Source: Oscillospiraceae bacterium (lineage in GTDB: Bacteria > Bacillota > Clostridia > Oscillospirales > Ruminococcaceae). Taken from it: a stretch of 60,917 bases of DNA. The number at the start of each line of letters is the position of its first letter. The first letter of the stretch is position 1. Below the pieces are notes generated by a model. The model had not been told where the DNA came from and did not search any database. It saw nothing but the letters and a program-made list of their open reading frames with translations. Position numbers and translations under genes: made by a program. Of this stretch, positions 26,742-35,979 are shown piece after piece. The stretch is from NCBI GenBank assembly GCA_017550285.1, contig JAFZPP010000024.1, positions 1-60,917 on the forward strand, written 5' to 3'.

Positions 26742-29368
26742 TTTTTGATGCGGCGGATTGCTTTGACAATCTCAACAATCGGAACGATTGCCGCCGCGAG
26801 CAGAATGCCCCAGAGATACTGCATGCCGCTGAGTGCCTCCAGTGAGAAGATGCCGCGCAGTGCCGGAATCAGCAGAACGGCAGCAGTCAGCACAAAGGAG
26901 AGCAGGACAGAGCCGAGCAGCATCGGATTGCGGTGCTCCATAGTAAAGACGGAATCACGGAGCGAGCGCATATTCCAGGCGTGCAGCATTTCGCAGACGG
27001 AAAGCGTCAGGAATGCCATGGTCGTACCGGCAGCCGGAGAAGTCTGTGCGCCGATGACATAGGAGATCAGCGTCAGCACGGCAATCGCAGCGCCCTGCCA
27101 GAGCAGGTTGACGCCCATGCCGTCCGAGAAGATATGTGCATCACTGCTGCGCGGCTTGCGCTGCATGATGCCGCGTTCTGCTGGCTCCATGCCGAGTGCG
27201 ACAGCCGGAAAACAGTCCGAGATCAGATTGATCCAGAGCAGATGTACCGGTCCGAAGATCGTGAACGAGCCGCCGGTCAGCTTGCCGAGACCGAGCGTTG
27301 CAATGAGAATGCACAGCACCTCGCTGAGATTGCTCGAGAGCAGGAACTGAATCGCCTTGCGGATATTATCGTAGATGCGTCTGCCTTCCTCAACCGCACC
27401 GACAATCGTTGCAAAGTTGTCGTCGGTCAGAACCATATCGGCAACATTCTTTGTGACGTCCGTACCGGTGATACCCATGCCGACGCCGATGTCCGCGCTC
27501 TTGATCGAAGGCGCATCGTTGACGCCGTCGCCGGTCATCGCGGTCGTCATGCCCTGCTTGCGCCATGCATTGACGATACGCACCTTATGCTCCGGCTGCA
27601 CGCGCGCATAGACGCTGTAATTGCCGACCGTATTGTTGAATTCCTCGTCCGGAATTTCAGAAAGCTCCGCACCGGTCAGTGCCTTCTGTCCCTCGCCGAG
27701 AATGCCAAGCTCCTTTGCGATTGCAACAGCGGTATCTCTGTGGTCGCCGGTAATCATGACCGGACGGATACCCGCGGTGCGACAGAGACCGATCGCATCC
27801 TTGACCTCCGGACGCACCGGATCAATCATGCCGGTCATGCCGATATAGATGAGATCATGCTCAAGCGCTGCCGGAGAAACATGATCGGGCAGCGTTGTCA
27901 GCTCGCGGTAAGCAGCGAGCAGCACGCGCAGTGCTCTGTCCGCCATTTCCTTGTTCTGTGCCAGAATATCTGCGCGATCCTCGTCGGTCATCGGGCGAAC
28001 CTTGCCGTCGATGAGAATCTGCGTGCAGCAGCGCAGGACTTCATCCGGCGCACCCTTGGTGTACTGGATATAGCCCGCGCCGTTCTGATGCACGGTAGAC
28101 ATCATCTTGCGGAGCGAATCAAACGGTGCCTCCTCGACACGCGGCGTCGCTTCATCCAGTTCGTATTTTTTCAGTCCGCATTTGTTTGCATAGGCAACCA
28201 GTGCAGCCTCGGTCGGCTCACCGGTCACGCTCCCATCTTCATTGAGCACGGCGTCGCAGCAGAGTGCCATTGCCTTTGCGAGCAGCTCCTTGTCATCCGT
28301 ATGCTCCTCGACGACGGTCATCTTGTTCTGGGTCAGCGTACCGGTCTTATCTGAGCAGATCACCTGCGCACAGCCGAGTGCCTCAACAGCGGTCAGTCTG
28401 CGGATAACGGCGCCGCGCTTGGACATATTCGTGACACCGATGGAAAGCACGACCGTCACGACTGCGGCAAGACCTTCCGGAATTGCGGCAACCGCAAGGC
28501 TGACGGCGATCATGAACGAGCTGAGGAATCCCGTCAGCGTGATTGTGCCGTTCTTCACAAGCATTTGCAGGACACTGATGCCGAGAATGATCACGCAGAT
28601 CACAAGCACTGCAACCGAGAGAATCTTGCTCAGCTGCGTCAGATTCTTCTGAAGCGGCGTTTCATCATCCTCTGCATCGGCAATCGCACCGGCAATCTTG
28701 CCCATTTCGGTTTTCATACCGGTTGCAACAACGACCGCTGCGGCTCTGCCGTAAGCGATGCTGCTGCCCATATAAAGCATATTTCTGCGGTCGCCGAGCG
28801 GAACCTCGGGACCCTCCAGCGCGGACGCCTCCTTATCGCAGGGCAGACTCTCACCGGTCAGCGCGGATTCCTCCGCTTTGAGCGATGCGGCATCGAGAAT
28901 ACGGCAATCCGCCGGCACATTGTCACCGGCTTCGAGCGTGATCACATCGCCGGGCACAAGCTCTGCGCTCGGAATCACGATCAGCTCACCGGAGCGGTAG
29001 ACCTTGCTCTGTGCGGCGCTCATCGCCTGCAAGGCTTCGATTGCAGCCTCCGCCTTGTTCTCCTGATAGACGCCGAGCACGGCATTCGCAATGACAACGA
29101 ACAGAATGATAAATACATCAGCTTCGAGCTTTCCCTCTGAAATAATACCCGTTACAGCGGAAATCACCGCAGCTGCAAGCAAAACAAGAATCATCGGATT
29201 CTTGAACTGCTCGATGAACCGTGCCGCCAGCGTCGGCTTCGGCGCCTCAGCGAGCTTGTTTTCGCCGTAGGTTTGCAGGCGAGATTTTGCTTCTTCCGCA
29301 GTCAGACCGTTCGGTGTACTCTGAACATCTTCCAGTACGGCTTCACAGGTTTCAAGATAGTGCTTCAT
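26738..29368 (-). CDS. P-type cation-transporting ATPase (probable Mn2+/Ca2+ exporter)
   Basis: The protein has 876 residues and is a P2-type ATPase of the SERCA/PMR1 group. It has the N-terminal cation-ATPase domain, TGES in the actuator loop, the phosphorylation site CSDKTGTLT, the hinge TGDGVNDAPS, PEGL in membrane helix 4, and WINLISD in helix 6. It pumps divalent cations out of the cytoplasm at the expense of ATP. Homologues are usually annotated as Ca2+ ATPases. Here, however, a yybP-ykoY riboswitch with a terminator precedes the gene, which points to Mn2+ efflux (inference). GAGGG lies 7 bases before the ATG. It is followed by, and overlaps, a hydrolase-like gene. Confidence 0.95.
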   Translation of the reverse strand: MKHYLETCEAVLEDVQSTPNGLTAEEAKSRLQTYGENKLAEAPKPTLAARFIEQFKNPMILVLLAAAVISAVTGIISEGKLEADVFIILFVVIANAVLGVYQENKAEAAIEALQAMSAAQSKVYRSGELIVIPSAELVPGDVITLEAGDNVPADCRILDAASLKAEESALTGESLPCDKEASALEGPEVPLGDRRNMLYMGSSIAYGRAAAVVVATGMKTEMGKIAGAIADAEDDETPLQKNLTQLSKILSVAVLVICVIILGISVLQMLVKNGTITLTGFLSSFMIAVSLAVAAIPEGLAAVVTVVLSIGVTNMSKRGAVIRRLTAVEALGCAQVICSDKTGTLTQNKMTVVEEHTDDKELLAKAMALCCDAVLNEDGSVTGEPTEAALVAYANKCGLKKYELDEATPRVEEAPFDSLRKMMSTVHQNGAGYIQYTKGAPDEVLRCCTQILIDGKVRPMTDEDRADILAQNKEMADRALRVLLAAYRELTTLPDHVSPAALEHDLIYIGMTGMIDPVRPEVKDAIGLCRTAGIRPVMITGDHRDTAVAIAKELGILGEGQKALTGAELSEIPDEEFNNTVGNYSVYARVQPEHKVRIVNAWRKQGMTTAMTGDGVNDAPSIKSADIGVGMGITGTDVTKNVADMVLTDDNFATIVGAVEEGRRIYDNIRKAIQFLLSSNLSEVLCILIATLGLGKLTGGSFTIFGPVHLLWINLISDCFPAVALGMEPAERGIMQRKPRSSDAHIFSDGMGVNLLWQGAAIAVLTLISYVIGAQTSPAAGTTMAFLTLSVCEMLHAWNMRSLRDSVFTMEHRNPMLLGSVLLSFVLTAAVLLIPALRGIFSLEALSGMQYLWGILLAAAIVPIVEIVKAIRRIKK

Positions 29369-29412
29369 TCAATGTCCCTCTTTTCAAATTGTACGGCAGT
29401 CATGGCAAAATA

Positions 29413-29480
29413 TAAAAAAAGACCTCCGCAACAGCATGTGCACCGGAGCATGCTCCGGCAGATGCAGCAGCGAAAGTCTT
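29413..29480 (-). terminator. Riboswitch-controlled terminator before the P-type ATPase gene
   Basis: AGACTTTCGC (29470-29479, part of the aptamer 3' strand) pairs with GCGGAGGTCT (29420-29429) around an inner CCGGAGCATGCTCCGG palindrome (29443-29458). The stem is followed by TTTTTTT. Sharing the first arm with the aptamer makes it a classic transcription-attenuation platform. Confidence 0.85.
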
Positions 29481-29572
29481 GCCATTTCAATTTCGCACGG
29501 CATCCGGTTCGGAACCGGACACGGGTATGGCGCGAGAAATCCGGCTGATTGCCGGCGGCTACTCCCTAACGC
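29470..29572 (-). promoter_or_regulatory. yybP-ykoY manganese riboswitch aptamer
   Basis: On the minus strand the RNA begins GCGTTAGGGAGTAGCC, matching the conserved GGGGAGUAGC block. A GCCGG/CCGGC stem follows, then GCGCCATACCC (the conserved AUAC loop), a TCCGGTTCCGAACCGGA hairpin, and the 3' element GCAAGACTTTCGC. Mn2+ binding is expected to hold the 3' strand in the aptamer, prevent the terminator and switch on the ATPase gene. Identification is by eye. Confidence 0.85.
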
Positions 29573-29577
29573 AGGAA

Positions 29578-29605
29578 TATATATATCAGGTGTGGTGCAA
29601 AACAA
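29578..29605 (-). promoter_or_regulatory. Probable promoter of the riboswitch transcript
   Basis: TTGTTT (29600-29605), a 16-base spacer and TATATA (29578-29583). It would start transcription almost exactly at the first base of the aptamer. Confidence 0.5.
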
Positions 29606-29640
29606 TGGAGTATCCGGACCGGTTACGGCGAATACTCCCT
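29600..29640 (-). terminator. Terminator of rpmB
   Basis: GGAGTAT (29632-29638) and ATACTCC (29607-29613), with further inner pairing, form a hairpin followed on the minus strand by ATTGTTTTG. Confidence 0.65.
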
Positions 29641-29658
29641 GTTGTTTTCCGAATAGAC

Positions 29659-29850
29659 TCAGCCGTTTGCACGCTCGACCTTGCCGGAGCGCAGGCATCT
29701 GGAGCAAACATAGATGTGGCAGGGAGAACCCTTCACGATCGCTTTGACGCGCTGGACATTGGGCTTCCATGTACGATTGGTACGACGGTGAGAGTGGGAG
29801 ACCTTAATACCAAAAGTGACGCCCTTGCCGCAGATTTCGCATTTTGCCAT
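29659..29850 (-). CDS. rpmB: 50S ribosomal protein L28
   Basis: The protein has 63 residues beginning MAKCEICGKGVTFG, with SHSHRRTNRTWKPN and CSRCLRSGKV. The two CxxC pairs show the zinc-binding form of L28. The ATG at 29850 has GGAGG 8 bases upstream. It is a single-gene transcript with its own promoter. Confidence 0.97.
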   Translation of the reverse strand: MAKCEICGKGVTFGIKVSHSHRRTNRTWKPNVQRVKAIVKGSPCHIYVCSRCLRSGKVERANG

Positions 29851-29887
29851 AGCTGGCACCTCCTTTACAGACTTGTCAACAAGATAT

Positions 29888-29916
29888 ATTGTATCAGAAA
29901 TCGAAAAAAAAATCAA
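29888..29916 (-). promoter_or_regulatory. Promoter of rpmB
   Basis: TTGATT (29911-29916), a 17-base spacer and TACAAT (29888-29893). Confidence 0.75.
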
Positions 29917-30040
29917 GTCCTTTTTTCAGTTTTTTTCAAATATGTCAGTTTTCACGAAAACTTGCAGTTTTCTGCCTCAAAAGCGGTAGGCAGTGCCAAC
30001 AGGCGCGCGGAAACGGAGCGGGCAGTGCACGGCAGGGGGC

Positions 30041-30069
30041 TTGAAATAATACCCGATTTATGATACAAT
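30041..30069 (+). promoter_or_regulatory. Promoter of the M16 peptidase gene
   Basis: TTGAAA (30041-30046), a 17-base spacer and TACAAT (30064-30069). Confidence 0.68.
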
Positions 30070-30113
30070 AATAAAGTATACGCAGTATCCGTCCAAATGA
30101 AAGGAGTAATATA

Positions 30114-32996
30114 ATGCTGACAAAAACCGGAGATCAACTGCATGGCTTTACCGTTACGCGCATCCGCCAATCGGATGAACTGCACGGCAGAGTCGTCGAA
30201 ATGACATTCGACAAAACCGGAACAGAGCTCGTCTGGGTCGATAACGGACTCGAAAACAAGCTGTTCTCGATTGCGTTCAAAACGCTGCCAGAGGACAGCA
30301 CCGGCGTCTTTCATATCCTTGAGCATTCGGTGCTCTGCGGCTCCGCAAAGTATCCGGTGCGCGAACCGTTTGTCGAACTGCTCAAAAGCTCGATGAACAC
30401 CTTTCTCAATGCAATGACATTCCCCGATAAGACCATGTATCCGGTCTCGAGCCGCAACCTGCGCGATTTTCTCAATCTGACCGAGGTCTATCTCGATGCG
30501 GTCTTTGCACCGGCAATCCTCGAAAATCCCAATATCTTCTATCAGGAGGGCTGGCATATCGAGGCGGACGGCGCCGGCGAATTCAGTTATAAGGGCGTTG
30601 TTTTCAACGAGATGAAGGGCGCGATGAGCAGCGTCGATGAGCTCGCCGAATACAAGATGCTCTCGCTGCTGTTCCCCGACACCTGCTACGGCTTCAATTC
30701 CGGCGGCGATCCGGCGGTCATCCCGACACTGACCTACGAACAGTTCAAGGAGACCTATCACCGCTTCTATCACCCCTCGAATGCACGCATCTATCTCGAC
30801 GGCGATGTGCCGATTGCGGAGACGCTTGCACTGATCGAATCCTATCTTTCGCAGCATGAAAAGAGCGCGGCACTGCCTGTTATCACGAAGCAGAAGCGCA
30901 AAGCTGCATCCGCAACGCAGTATTATGAGCTCGCTGCCGATGAAGATTTGAAGGATAAGAGCTGCCTGACCGTCGGCAGAATCTTCTGCGGCTGGCAGGA
31001 CCGCGTCCGGCTGCTCGCTGTCCGCATCCTGCTCGATGTGGTCTGCGGAACGAATGAGACGCCGATCAAGCGTGCGGTGCTCTCCGCAGGACTTGCACAG
31101 GAGCTTGATATTTCGGTCGATGATTCGATTGCACAGGCATTTCTGATGATCCACGCAAAGAATGTCACCGACGGCAAGGCGGACGAAATCCTGCCGCTGA
31201 TCCGGAAAACCGCCGCCGAGCTCGCGGAAAACGGTCTGGATTACAAGGCACTGGAAGCATCCGCAAACCGTGTTGCATTTCATCTGCTCGAACCGGATGA
31301 GCCGCAGGGACTTGACCGCTGCATCAACTGCATGGGCAGCTGGCTCTACGGCGGCGACCCGATGCAGAATCTGGTCTATGCGGAGGATTTTGCCGCAGTC
31401 CGCAATATGCTCAAAGAAAAGCAGTTTGAACAGCTTTTGAAGGAGCTGCTGGTGGAGGATGACGGCACCGCAGTCCTGTATTCCCTGCCGTCGCATACAC
31501 GCGGCGAGGAGCTGCGCCAAGAGGAGGCAGAACGTCTGGCGGCAGTCTGCGGAACATGGTCCGCGGCGGAACTGGAGGCAAACCGCGCGATGAACCGCAG
31601 CCTTCAGGCATGGCAGCAGACGCCCGATACGGCAGAGCAGCTTGCAACGCTCCCGACACTGCCGATCTCCGAGGTCAGCGCAGAACCCTCGTGGACGGAG
31701 ACCGAAATCAGCGAGACAGACGGCATAACGGTACTGTATCATCCCGTTCCCTGCAACGGCATTGTGCATCTGACACTCGGCTTTGCACTGACCGATTTTA
31801 CGATTGATGAGCTGACCCTGCTGACACATGCGGCAAGCCTGTTCGGAAAGCTCGCAACGGCAAATTATTCCGCACTGGAATTGCAGCAGGCGCTGAAAAA
31901 TCAGCTCGGACGGCTCAATGTTGCAGTGGATGTCACCTCGAAGAAGGATGTCTCCGATGTCTGCACGCCGATGCTGACGATCCGGTGCAGTGTGCTGGAG
32001 GAAAAGCTGGCGGAGGCATATGACCTGATTCTTGAGGTGCTGCAAACGACCGACTTTACGCAGAAGGAGAAAATCCGCGAGATTCTGCTGCAAGCCAATG
32101 AACGGCTGCGTCAGTTAGGCGTCATGGCAGGTCACGCAGTCGGCATGACCGCTGTCATGTCGCAGTATTCCGCACGCGCCGCAGTCACCTGCGCCGTCAC
32201 CGGATATCCGCTGATCCGCCGGACGGCAAAGCTCGTCAAAGAATATGAAGCATCCTTCGATGCATTCTCCGGCTTATTGCAGCGGATGCAGAAGGAGACC
32301 TTCTGCCGCAGCCGTCTGGTGATTGCGAGTGTATCCGCAGCGAAGGCACAGGATATCTCCGCACTGTTGAATCGTCTGCCGGAGGGCACCGCCGTCCCGA
32401 TGACTGCCGCCTATCAGCTGACGCTGCCGGAGCGCATGGGCTATCAGATTCCGGCGCAGATCGGCTTTGCCGTACAGGGCTGGAAGCTGCCGAAGGCGCA
32501 GTTCGGCTTTGATGCAGGCTGGCGCGTCGCCGCAAAGCTCATCTCGCTGAGCTATCTCTGGAATGTTGTGCGCGTGCAGGGCGGTGCATACGGCACCGGC
32601 ATCAGCTTGCAGCGCGATGAAACCGTCTTCACGTATTCCTACCGCGATCCGTCTCCGGCACGATCGCTGGAAATCAACAAGGGCATTTCGGATTTCATCC
32701 GCTCATTCTGCGAAAGCGATGAGCCGATTGACAAATATATTATCTCGACGCTTTCGGATGAAGACCCGCTGCGCTCACCGCGTGAGCAGGGTGCAGTCGC
32801 GGATGCAATCTGGCTGAGCGGACGCACCAAAGCGGATTTTGCGGAAGAACGCAGACAAATGCTCGCCCTGACGCGGGAAACACTGCTCGATTCCTGCAAA
32901 ATATGGGATGCATTTGCAGAAAACGGCGCCGTCTGCGTCTGTGCATCGGAAAATCTGCTCGCAGACTGCGGGAATCTGACCATTGCCGAAGCATAA
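30114..32996 (+). CDS. M16 family zinc metallopeptidase (presequence-protease type)
   Basis: The protein has 960 residues, typical of the M16C/PreP-like group. The inverted zinc motif HILEH is at residues 67-71, with the third ligand Glu in VVFNEMKGAM. The C-terminal half is the second, inactive M16 clam-shell domain. It has no signal peptide, so it is probably a cytoplasmic oligopeptidase that clears peptides. AAAGGAG precedes the ATG by 8 bases. The gene is monocistronic, with its own promoter and a strong terminator. Confidence 0.94.
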   Translation: MLTKTGDQLHGFTVTRIRQSDELHGRVVEMTFDKTGTELVWVDNGLENKLFSIAFKTLPEDSTGVFHILEHSVLCGSAKYPVREPFVELLKSSMNTFLNAMTFPDKTMYPVSSRNLRDFLNLTEVYLDAVFAPAILENPNIFYQEGWHIEADGAGEFSYKGVVFNEMKGAMSSVDELAEYKMLSLLFPDTCYGFNSGGDPAVIPTLTYEQFKETYHRFYHPSNARIYLDGDVPIAETLALIESYLSQHEKSAALPVITKQKRKAASATQYYELAADEDLKDKSCLTVGRIFCGWQDRVRLLAVRILLDVVCGTNETPIKRAVLSAGLAQELDISVDDSIAQAFLMIHAKNVTDGKADEILPLIRKTAAELAENGLDYKALEASANRVAFHLLEPDEPQGLDRCINCMGSWLYGGDPMQNLVYAEDFAAVRNMLKEKQFEQLLKELLVEDDGTAVLYSLPSHTRGEELRQEEAERLAAVCGTWSAAELEANRAMNRSLQAWQQTPDTAEQLATLPTLPISEVSAEPSWTETEISETDGITVLYHPVPCNGIVHLTLGFALTDFTIDELTLLTHAASLFGKLATANYSALELQQALKNQLGRLNVAVDVTSKKDVSDVCTPMLTIRCSVLEEKLAEAYDLILEVLQTTDFTQKEKIREILLQANERLRQLGVMAGHAVGMTAVMSQYSARAAVTCAVTGYPLIRRTAKLVKEYEASFDAFSGLLQRMQKETFCRSRLVIASVSAAKAQDISALLNRLPEGTAVPMTAAYQLTLPERMGYQIPAQIGFAVQGWKLPKAQFGFDAGWRVAAKLISLSYLWNVVRVQGGAYGTGISLQRDETVFTYSYRDPSPARSLEINKGISDFIRSFCESDEPIDKYIISTLSDEDPLRSPREQGAVADAIWLSGRTKADFAEERRQMLALTRETLLDSCKIWDAFAENGAVCVCASENLLADCGNLTIAEA

Positions 32997-33024
32997 ACCG
33001 GATGCTATCATCATCATAATCACC

Positions 33025-33067
33025 GCAGCCGCGGATCAGTCTACTGTGCTGATTCGCGGCTGCTGCT
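33025..33067 (+). terminator. Terminator of the M16 peptidase gene
   Basis: A 15-bp stem with one mismatch (33025-33039 with 33049-33063), followed by TGCTTT. Confidence 0.7.
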
Positions 33068-33152
33068 TTATCTGCACGGATTCGGCAAATTTCGCATACC
33101 ATAGAGCAATCCGGACTTACGGAAAATTTACGGTTCAGGAGGAATGACGCAA

Positions 33153-33776
33153 ATGAAACATACTGAGAAGCAGCTGCTGTTTGCAGGCGGTGATCTGCGG
33201 CAGATTACCGCTGCCGAGGAGCTCTGCACATCCTGCAAGGTGACCGTCACCGGCTTTGACCGCTTCGGTTCGCTGCCGGACTGCCTGACCGCGGCGGAGC
33301 ATATGCACGATCTGCCGCAGGCGGTGGATGCACTGGTGCTGCCGATGCCCGTCACGCAGGACGGCTGCTTTTTATATACGCCGTTCGGGAGCAATGCGCT
33401 CCGGCTCCCGTCACTGCTGCCGCTGGTAAAGCCGGAGGGAACGGTACTCGGCGGCAGGCTCACCGCACAGCTGCGCAGTCAGATCGAAGCGGCAGGCTTC
33501 CGCGCAAAGGATTATGCCGCAGAGGAGACCTTTGCCCTGCGCAATGCCGTCCCGACGGCAGAGGGCGCAATCCAGATCGCAATGCAGGAGCTGCCGGTCG
33601 TCTTGCAGGGTCTGCCCTGCCTGATTCTCGGGGCAGGCAGAGTGAGCCGCGCACTGCAAAGCAGACTGCGTGCACTCGGCGCCGAGGTCACGGTCGCAGC
33701 GCGGCGGTGTACCGACCTTGCGCGGACCGCATGCGCCGAGGGGAAACATCAAAAAAAGCCGCTGAAATCTGCGTAA
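33153..33776 (+). pseudogene. Dipicolinate synthase subunit A-like, C-terminally truncated
   Basis: The ORF has about 207 residues and resembles SpoVFA/DpaA: LLFAGGDLRQ at the start, ALRNAVPTAEGAIQIAMQEL in the middle, and a Rossmann motif LILGAGRVSRAL. Family members run to nearly 300 residues. Here the frame stops soon after VTVAARRCTDLART, and its last residues are read from the glyS terminator hairpin. The end of the cofactor domain is missing and no dpaB follows. It is probably a non-functional relic of sporulation in a lineage that no longer forms spores. AGGAGG supports the ATG at 33153 (9-10 bases); the ATG at 33144 is too close. Confidence 0.8.
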
Positions 33777-33796
33777 AAGCAAAATTTCAGCGGCTT
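33749..33796 (-). terminator. Terminator of glyS, overlapping the truncated dpaA end
   Basis: A 13-bp perfect stem (33756-33768 with 33784-33796) is followed on the minus strand by TTTTTTT. The dpaA stop codon lies in its loop. Confidence 0.85.
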
Positions 33797-33879
33797 CATT
33801 CTATGATATTACAGAAATGGGCTTCTGAACTGCCAATCTCCCTTCGGCGGAGCTTGGAACAGCTTTCCCATGCTCAGGC

Positions 33880-35274
33880 TCAATACTTGATCTTGTCGGA
33901 GAGATATGCAACAAGCTCCGTAATCGGGATGCGAACCTGCTCCATGGTATCACGGTCGCGGACAGTCACACAGTTGTCATTCTCAGCCGTATCAAAATCA
34001 TATGTAATGCAGAACGGCGTACCGATCTCATCCTCACGGCGATAGCGCTTGCCGATCGAGCCGGTATCATCAAAATCGACCATGAAATGCTCGGAAAGCA
34101 TCTGATAAACCTCATATGCCTTTTCGGAGAGCTTCTTGGAGAGCGGCAGAACCGCACACTTGAACGGCGCAAGCATCGGGTGGAAGCGCATGACCGTGCG
34201 GACATCCTCCTTGCCCTTGTCATCCGTGCCGAGCACCTCGCTGTCATATGCCTCGGTCAGCACGGAGAGGAACAGTCTCTCCACGCCGAGCGACGGCTCG
34301 ATGACATACGGAATATAGCGCTCATTGGTCTCCGGATCGAAATAATCGAGCGTCTTGCCGGAGGTATTGCTGTGCTGCGTGAGGTCGTAGTCGGTTCTGT
34401 CGGCAACGCCCCAGAGCTCGCCCCAGCCGAACGGGAACATATATTCAAAGTCCGTGGTTGCCTTGGAATAGAAGCAAAGCTCCTCGGGAGAATGATCGCG
34501 CAGGCGGAGATTCTCCTCCTTCAGACCGATTCTCAGCAGGAAGTCCTTGCAGTAGCCGCGCCAATACTGGAACCATTCCAGATCGGTACCCGGCTTGCAG
34601 AAGAATTCCAGCTCCATCTGCTCAAACTCGCGGACGCGGAAGATGAAGTTGCCCGGGGTGATCTCATTGCGGAAGGATTTGCCGATCTGACCGACGCCGA
34701 ACGGAATCTTGCGGCGCGTGGTGCGCTGGATATTTGCGAAGTTGACAAAGATACCCTGTGCAGTCTCCGGACGGAGATAGAGCTCCGCCTTGCTGTCCTC
34801 GGTCACGCCCTGGAAGGTCTTGAACATCAGGTTGAACTGACGGATATCGGTGAAATTGGATTTGCCGCAGTTCGGGCAGACGATGCCCTTTTCGCGGATA
34901 TAGTCGGTCATCTGCTGATTGGTCCAGCCTGCGACATTGGTGCCGTCGAAATCCTCGATGAGGTTATCGGCGCGGTGACGGGTCTTGCACTCCTTGCAGT
35001 CCATCAGCGGATCGGAGAAGCCGCCGAGGTGACCGGAAGCGACCCATGTCTGTGGATTCATCAGGATCGCGCTGTCGAGACCGACATTGTGCGGATTTGC
35101 CTGCACAAAGAAATGCCACCATGCTTTTTTGATGTTATTTTTCAGCTCCACGCCGAGGGGACCGTAATCCCATGTGTTTGCCAGACCGCCGTAGATTTCA
35201 GAGCCTGCATAGACAAAGCCGCGGCCCTGACAGAGCGCAACCAGCTTGTCCATTTGCTTTTCGGTATTTTTCAT
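33880..35274 (-). CDS. glyS: Glycine--tRNA ligase (homodimeric type)
   Basis: The protein has 464 residues and is a class II synthetase of the alpha2 (GlyQS) type. It has the start [20 protein letters not shown], the motif [10 protein letters not shown] around motif 2, and a C-terminal anticodon-binding domain (ALPLSKK-like, [20 protein letters not shown]). Cytoplasmic; charges tRNA-Gly. The upstream leader is short (about 30 bases), so there is no T-box. A second Met at residue 8 is a possible alternative start. Confidence 0.97.
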   Translation of the reverse strand: MKNTEKQMDKLVALCQGRGFVYAGSEIYGGLANTWDYGPLGVELKNNIKKAWWHFFVQANPHNVGLDSAILMNPQTWVASGHLGGFSDPLMDCKECKTRHRADNLIEDFDGTNVAGWTNQQMTDYIREKGIVCPNCGKSNFTDIRQFNLMFKTFQGVTEDSKAELYLRPETAQGIFVNFANIQRTTRRKIPFGVGQIGKSFRNEITPGNFIFRVREFEQMELEFFCKPGTDLEWFQYWRGYCKDFLLRIGLKEENLRLRDHSPEELCFYSKATTDFEYMFPFGWGELWGVADRTDYDLTQHSNTSGKTLDYFDPETNERYIPYVIEPSLGVERLFLSVLTEAYDSEVLGTDDKGKEDVRTVMRFHPMLAPFKCAVLPLSKKLSEKAYEVYQMLSEHFMVDFDDTGSIGKRYRREDEIGTPFCITYDFDTAENDNCVTVRDRDTMEQVRIPITELVAYLSDKIKY

Positions 35275-35310
35275 TGGAGAAAAACCGCCTTTCCATATAC
35301 TGTTTTCTAT

Positions 35311-35339
35311 ATTATAAATCAGAATCGCAAAAATGTCAA
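35311..35339 (-). promoter_or_regulatory. Promoter of glyS
   Basis: TTGACA (35334-35339), a 17-base spacer and TATAAT (35311-35316) on the minus strand. Confidence 0.85.
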
Positions 35340-35396
35340 GGTCAGCGTGCGGGCAGTGCCCGTCTCCATTGATCTAAAGATTTCCGGCGGCGTTAG

Positions 35397-35924
35397 GAAA
35401 GAATTGAAAGTTTTGCTGTTTCCACAGACATAATCTATGATAAGTTGGAATTTGGCGGCTTATCGCCCCCAATCAATCACATAAAAGCATAAGCGTCACT
35501 TCTCCCCACGGAACGGGGGTGACAACCAAAGGGGCAAGGAAGATCGCTCCCGTTGGTCGCTCATTCTCCCTTTCCCCTTAGGTTTTCGCCCCCGAGCCCC
35601 CGCTTTCCTTACCCCTTTCTCTCTTGCTGCGAACGCGCAAAAATGTTTCGTTTATCAAAACAAGGAGCTTTGCCCTTTACGGGTAAGAGGATCAGGAAGG
35701 AGGGAGCTTTACACCGGCGTAACGGTGTGGGAGGGAACCTAAGGAGAGAGGGGAATGCGAGCGAAGCGAGTTTCCCTTCTCTCCTTGGGTTCCTGCCCTC
35801 GCATTCGCGTGCCCCGCAGTTTCGCTTTGCGAAACATGCGCGCCCAGTAAAAATCCTGATAGGACTTACGATAAAGAAAGAATGATGTAATGTCGTTGGA
35901 AACATCTGAACTTTCAATTCTTTC
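35397..35924. mobile_element. MITE-like non-coding element with long inverted ends
   Basis: The left end GAAAGAATTGAAAGTT (35397-35412) recurs exactly, inverted, at the right end (35909-35924). Similarity continues inward for about 36 bases (shared TGTTTCC and GACAT). The interior has no credible gene but contains strong hairpins, including 35711-35728 and a 60-base hairpin at 35734-35793. The size of about 528 bp and the structure suggest a non-autonomous transposable element or structured-RNA island. No clear target duplication was found. Confidence 0.55.
35711..35793. repeat. Strong stem-loops inside the MITE-like element
   Basis: ACACCG/CGGTGT (35711-35728) is followed by a long imperfect palindrome (35734-35793) built from GGAACCTAAGGAGAGA and its near-complement. 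Confidence 0.75.
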
Positions 35925-35940
35925 TGAGCCACATTCACAA

Positions 35941-35973
35941 CCAAAACCGCCCCCGACTTTTGATCGGGAGCGG
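35941..35973 (-). terminator. Terminator of the GH25 gene
   Basis: A 10-bp stem with G-U pairs (35947-35956 with 35964-35973), followed on the minus strand by TTTTGG. Confidence 0.7.
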
Positions 35974-35979
35974 CATGAT

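Noticed and set aside
29952-32093. 713-codon open frame on the minus strand opposite the M16 peptidase gene
   Set aside because: It is antisense to a gene with clear HxxEH motifs, has Cys/Arg/Leu-rich shadow composition, and has no ribosome site.
35275-35340. T-box before glyS
   Set aside because: The promoter lies only about 30 bases before the start codon, leaving no room for one.
35553-35885. 110-codon ORF inside the MITE-like element
   Set aside because: It is read from the hairpins, has low-complexity Pro/Ser/Arg composition and no ribosome site.
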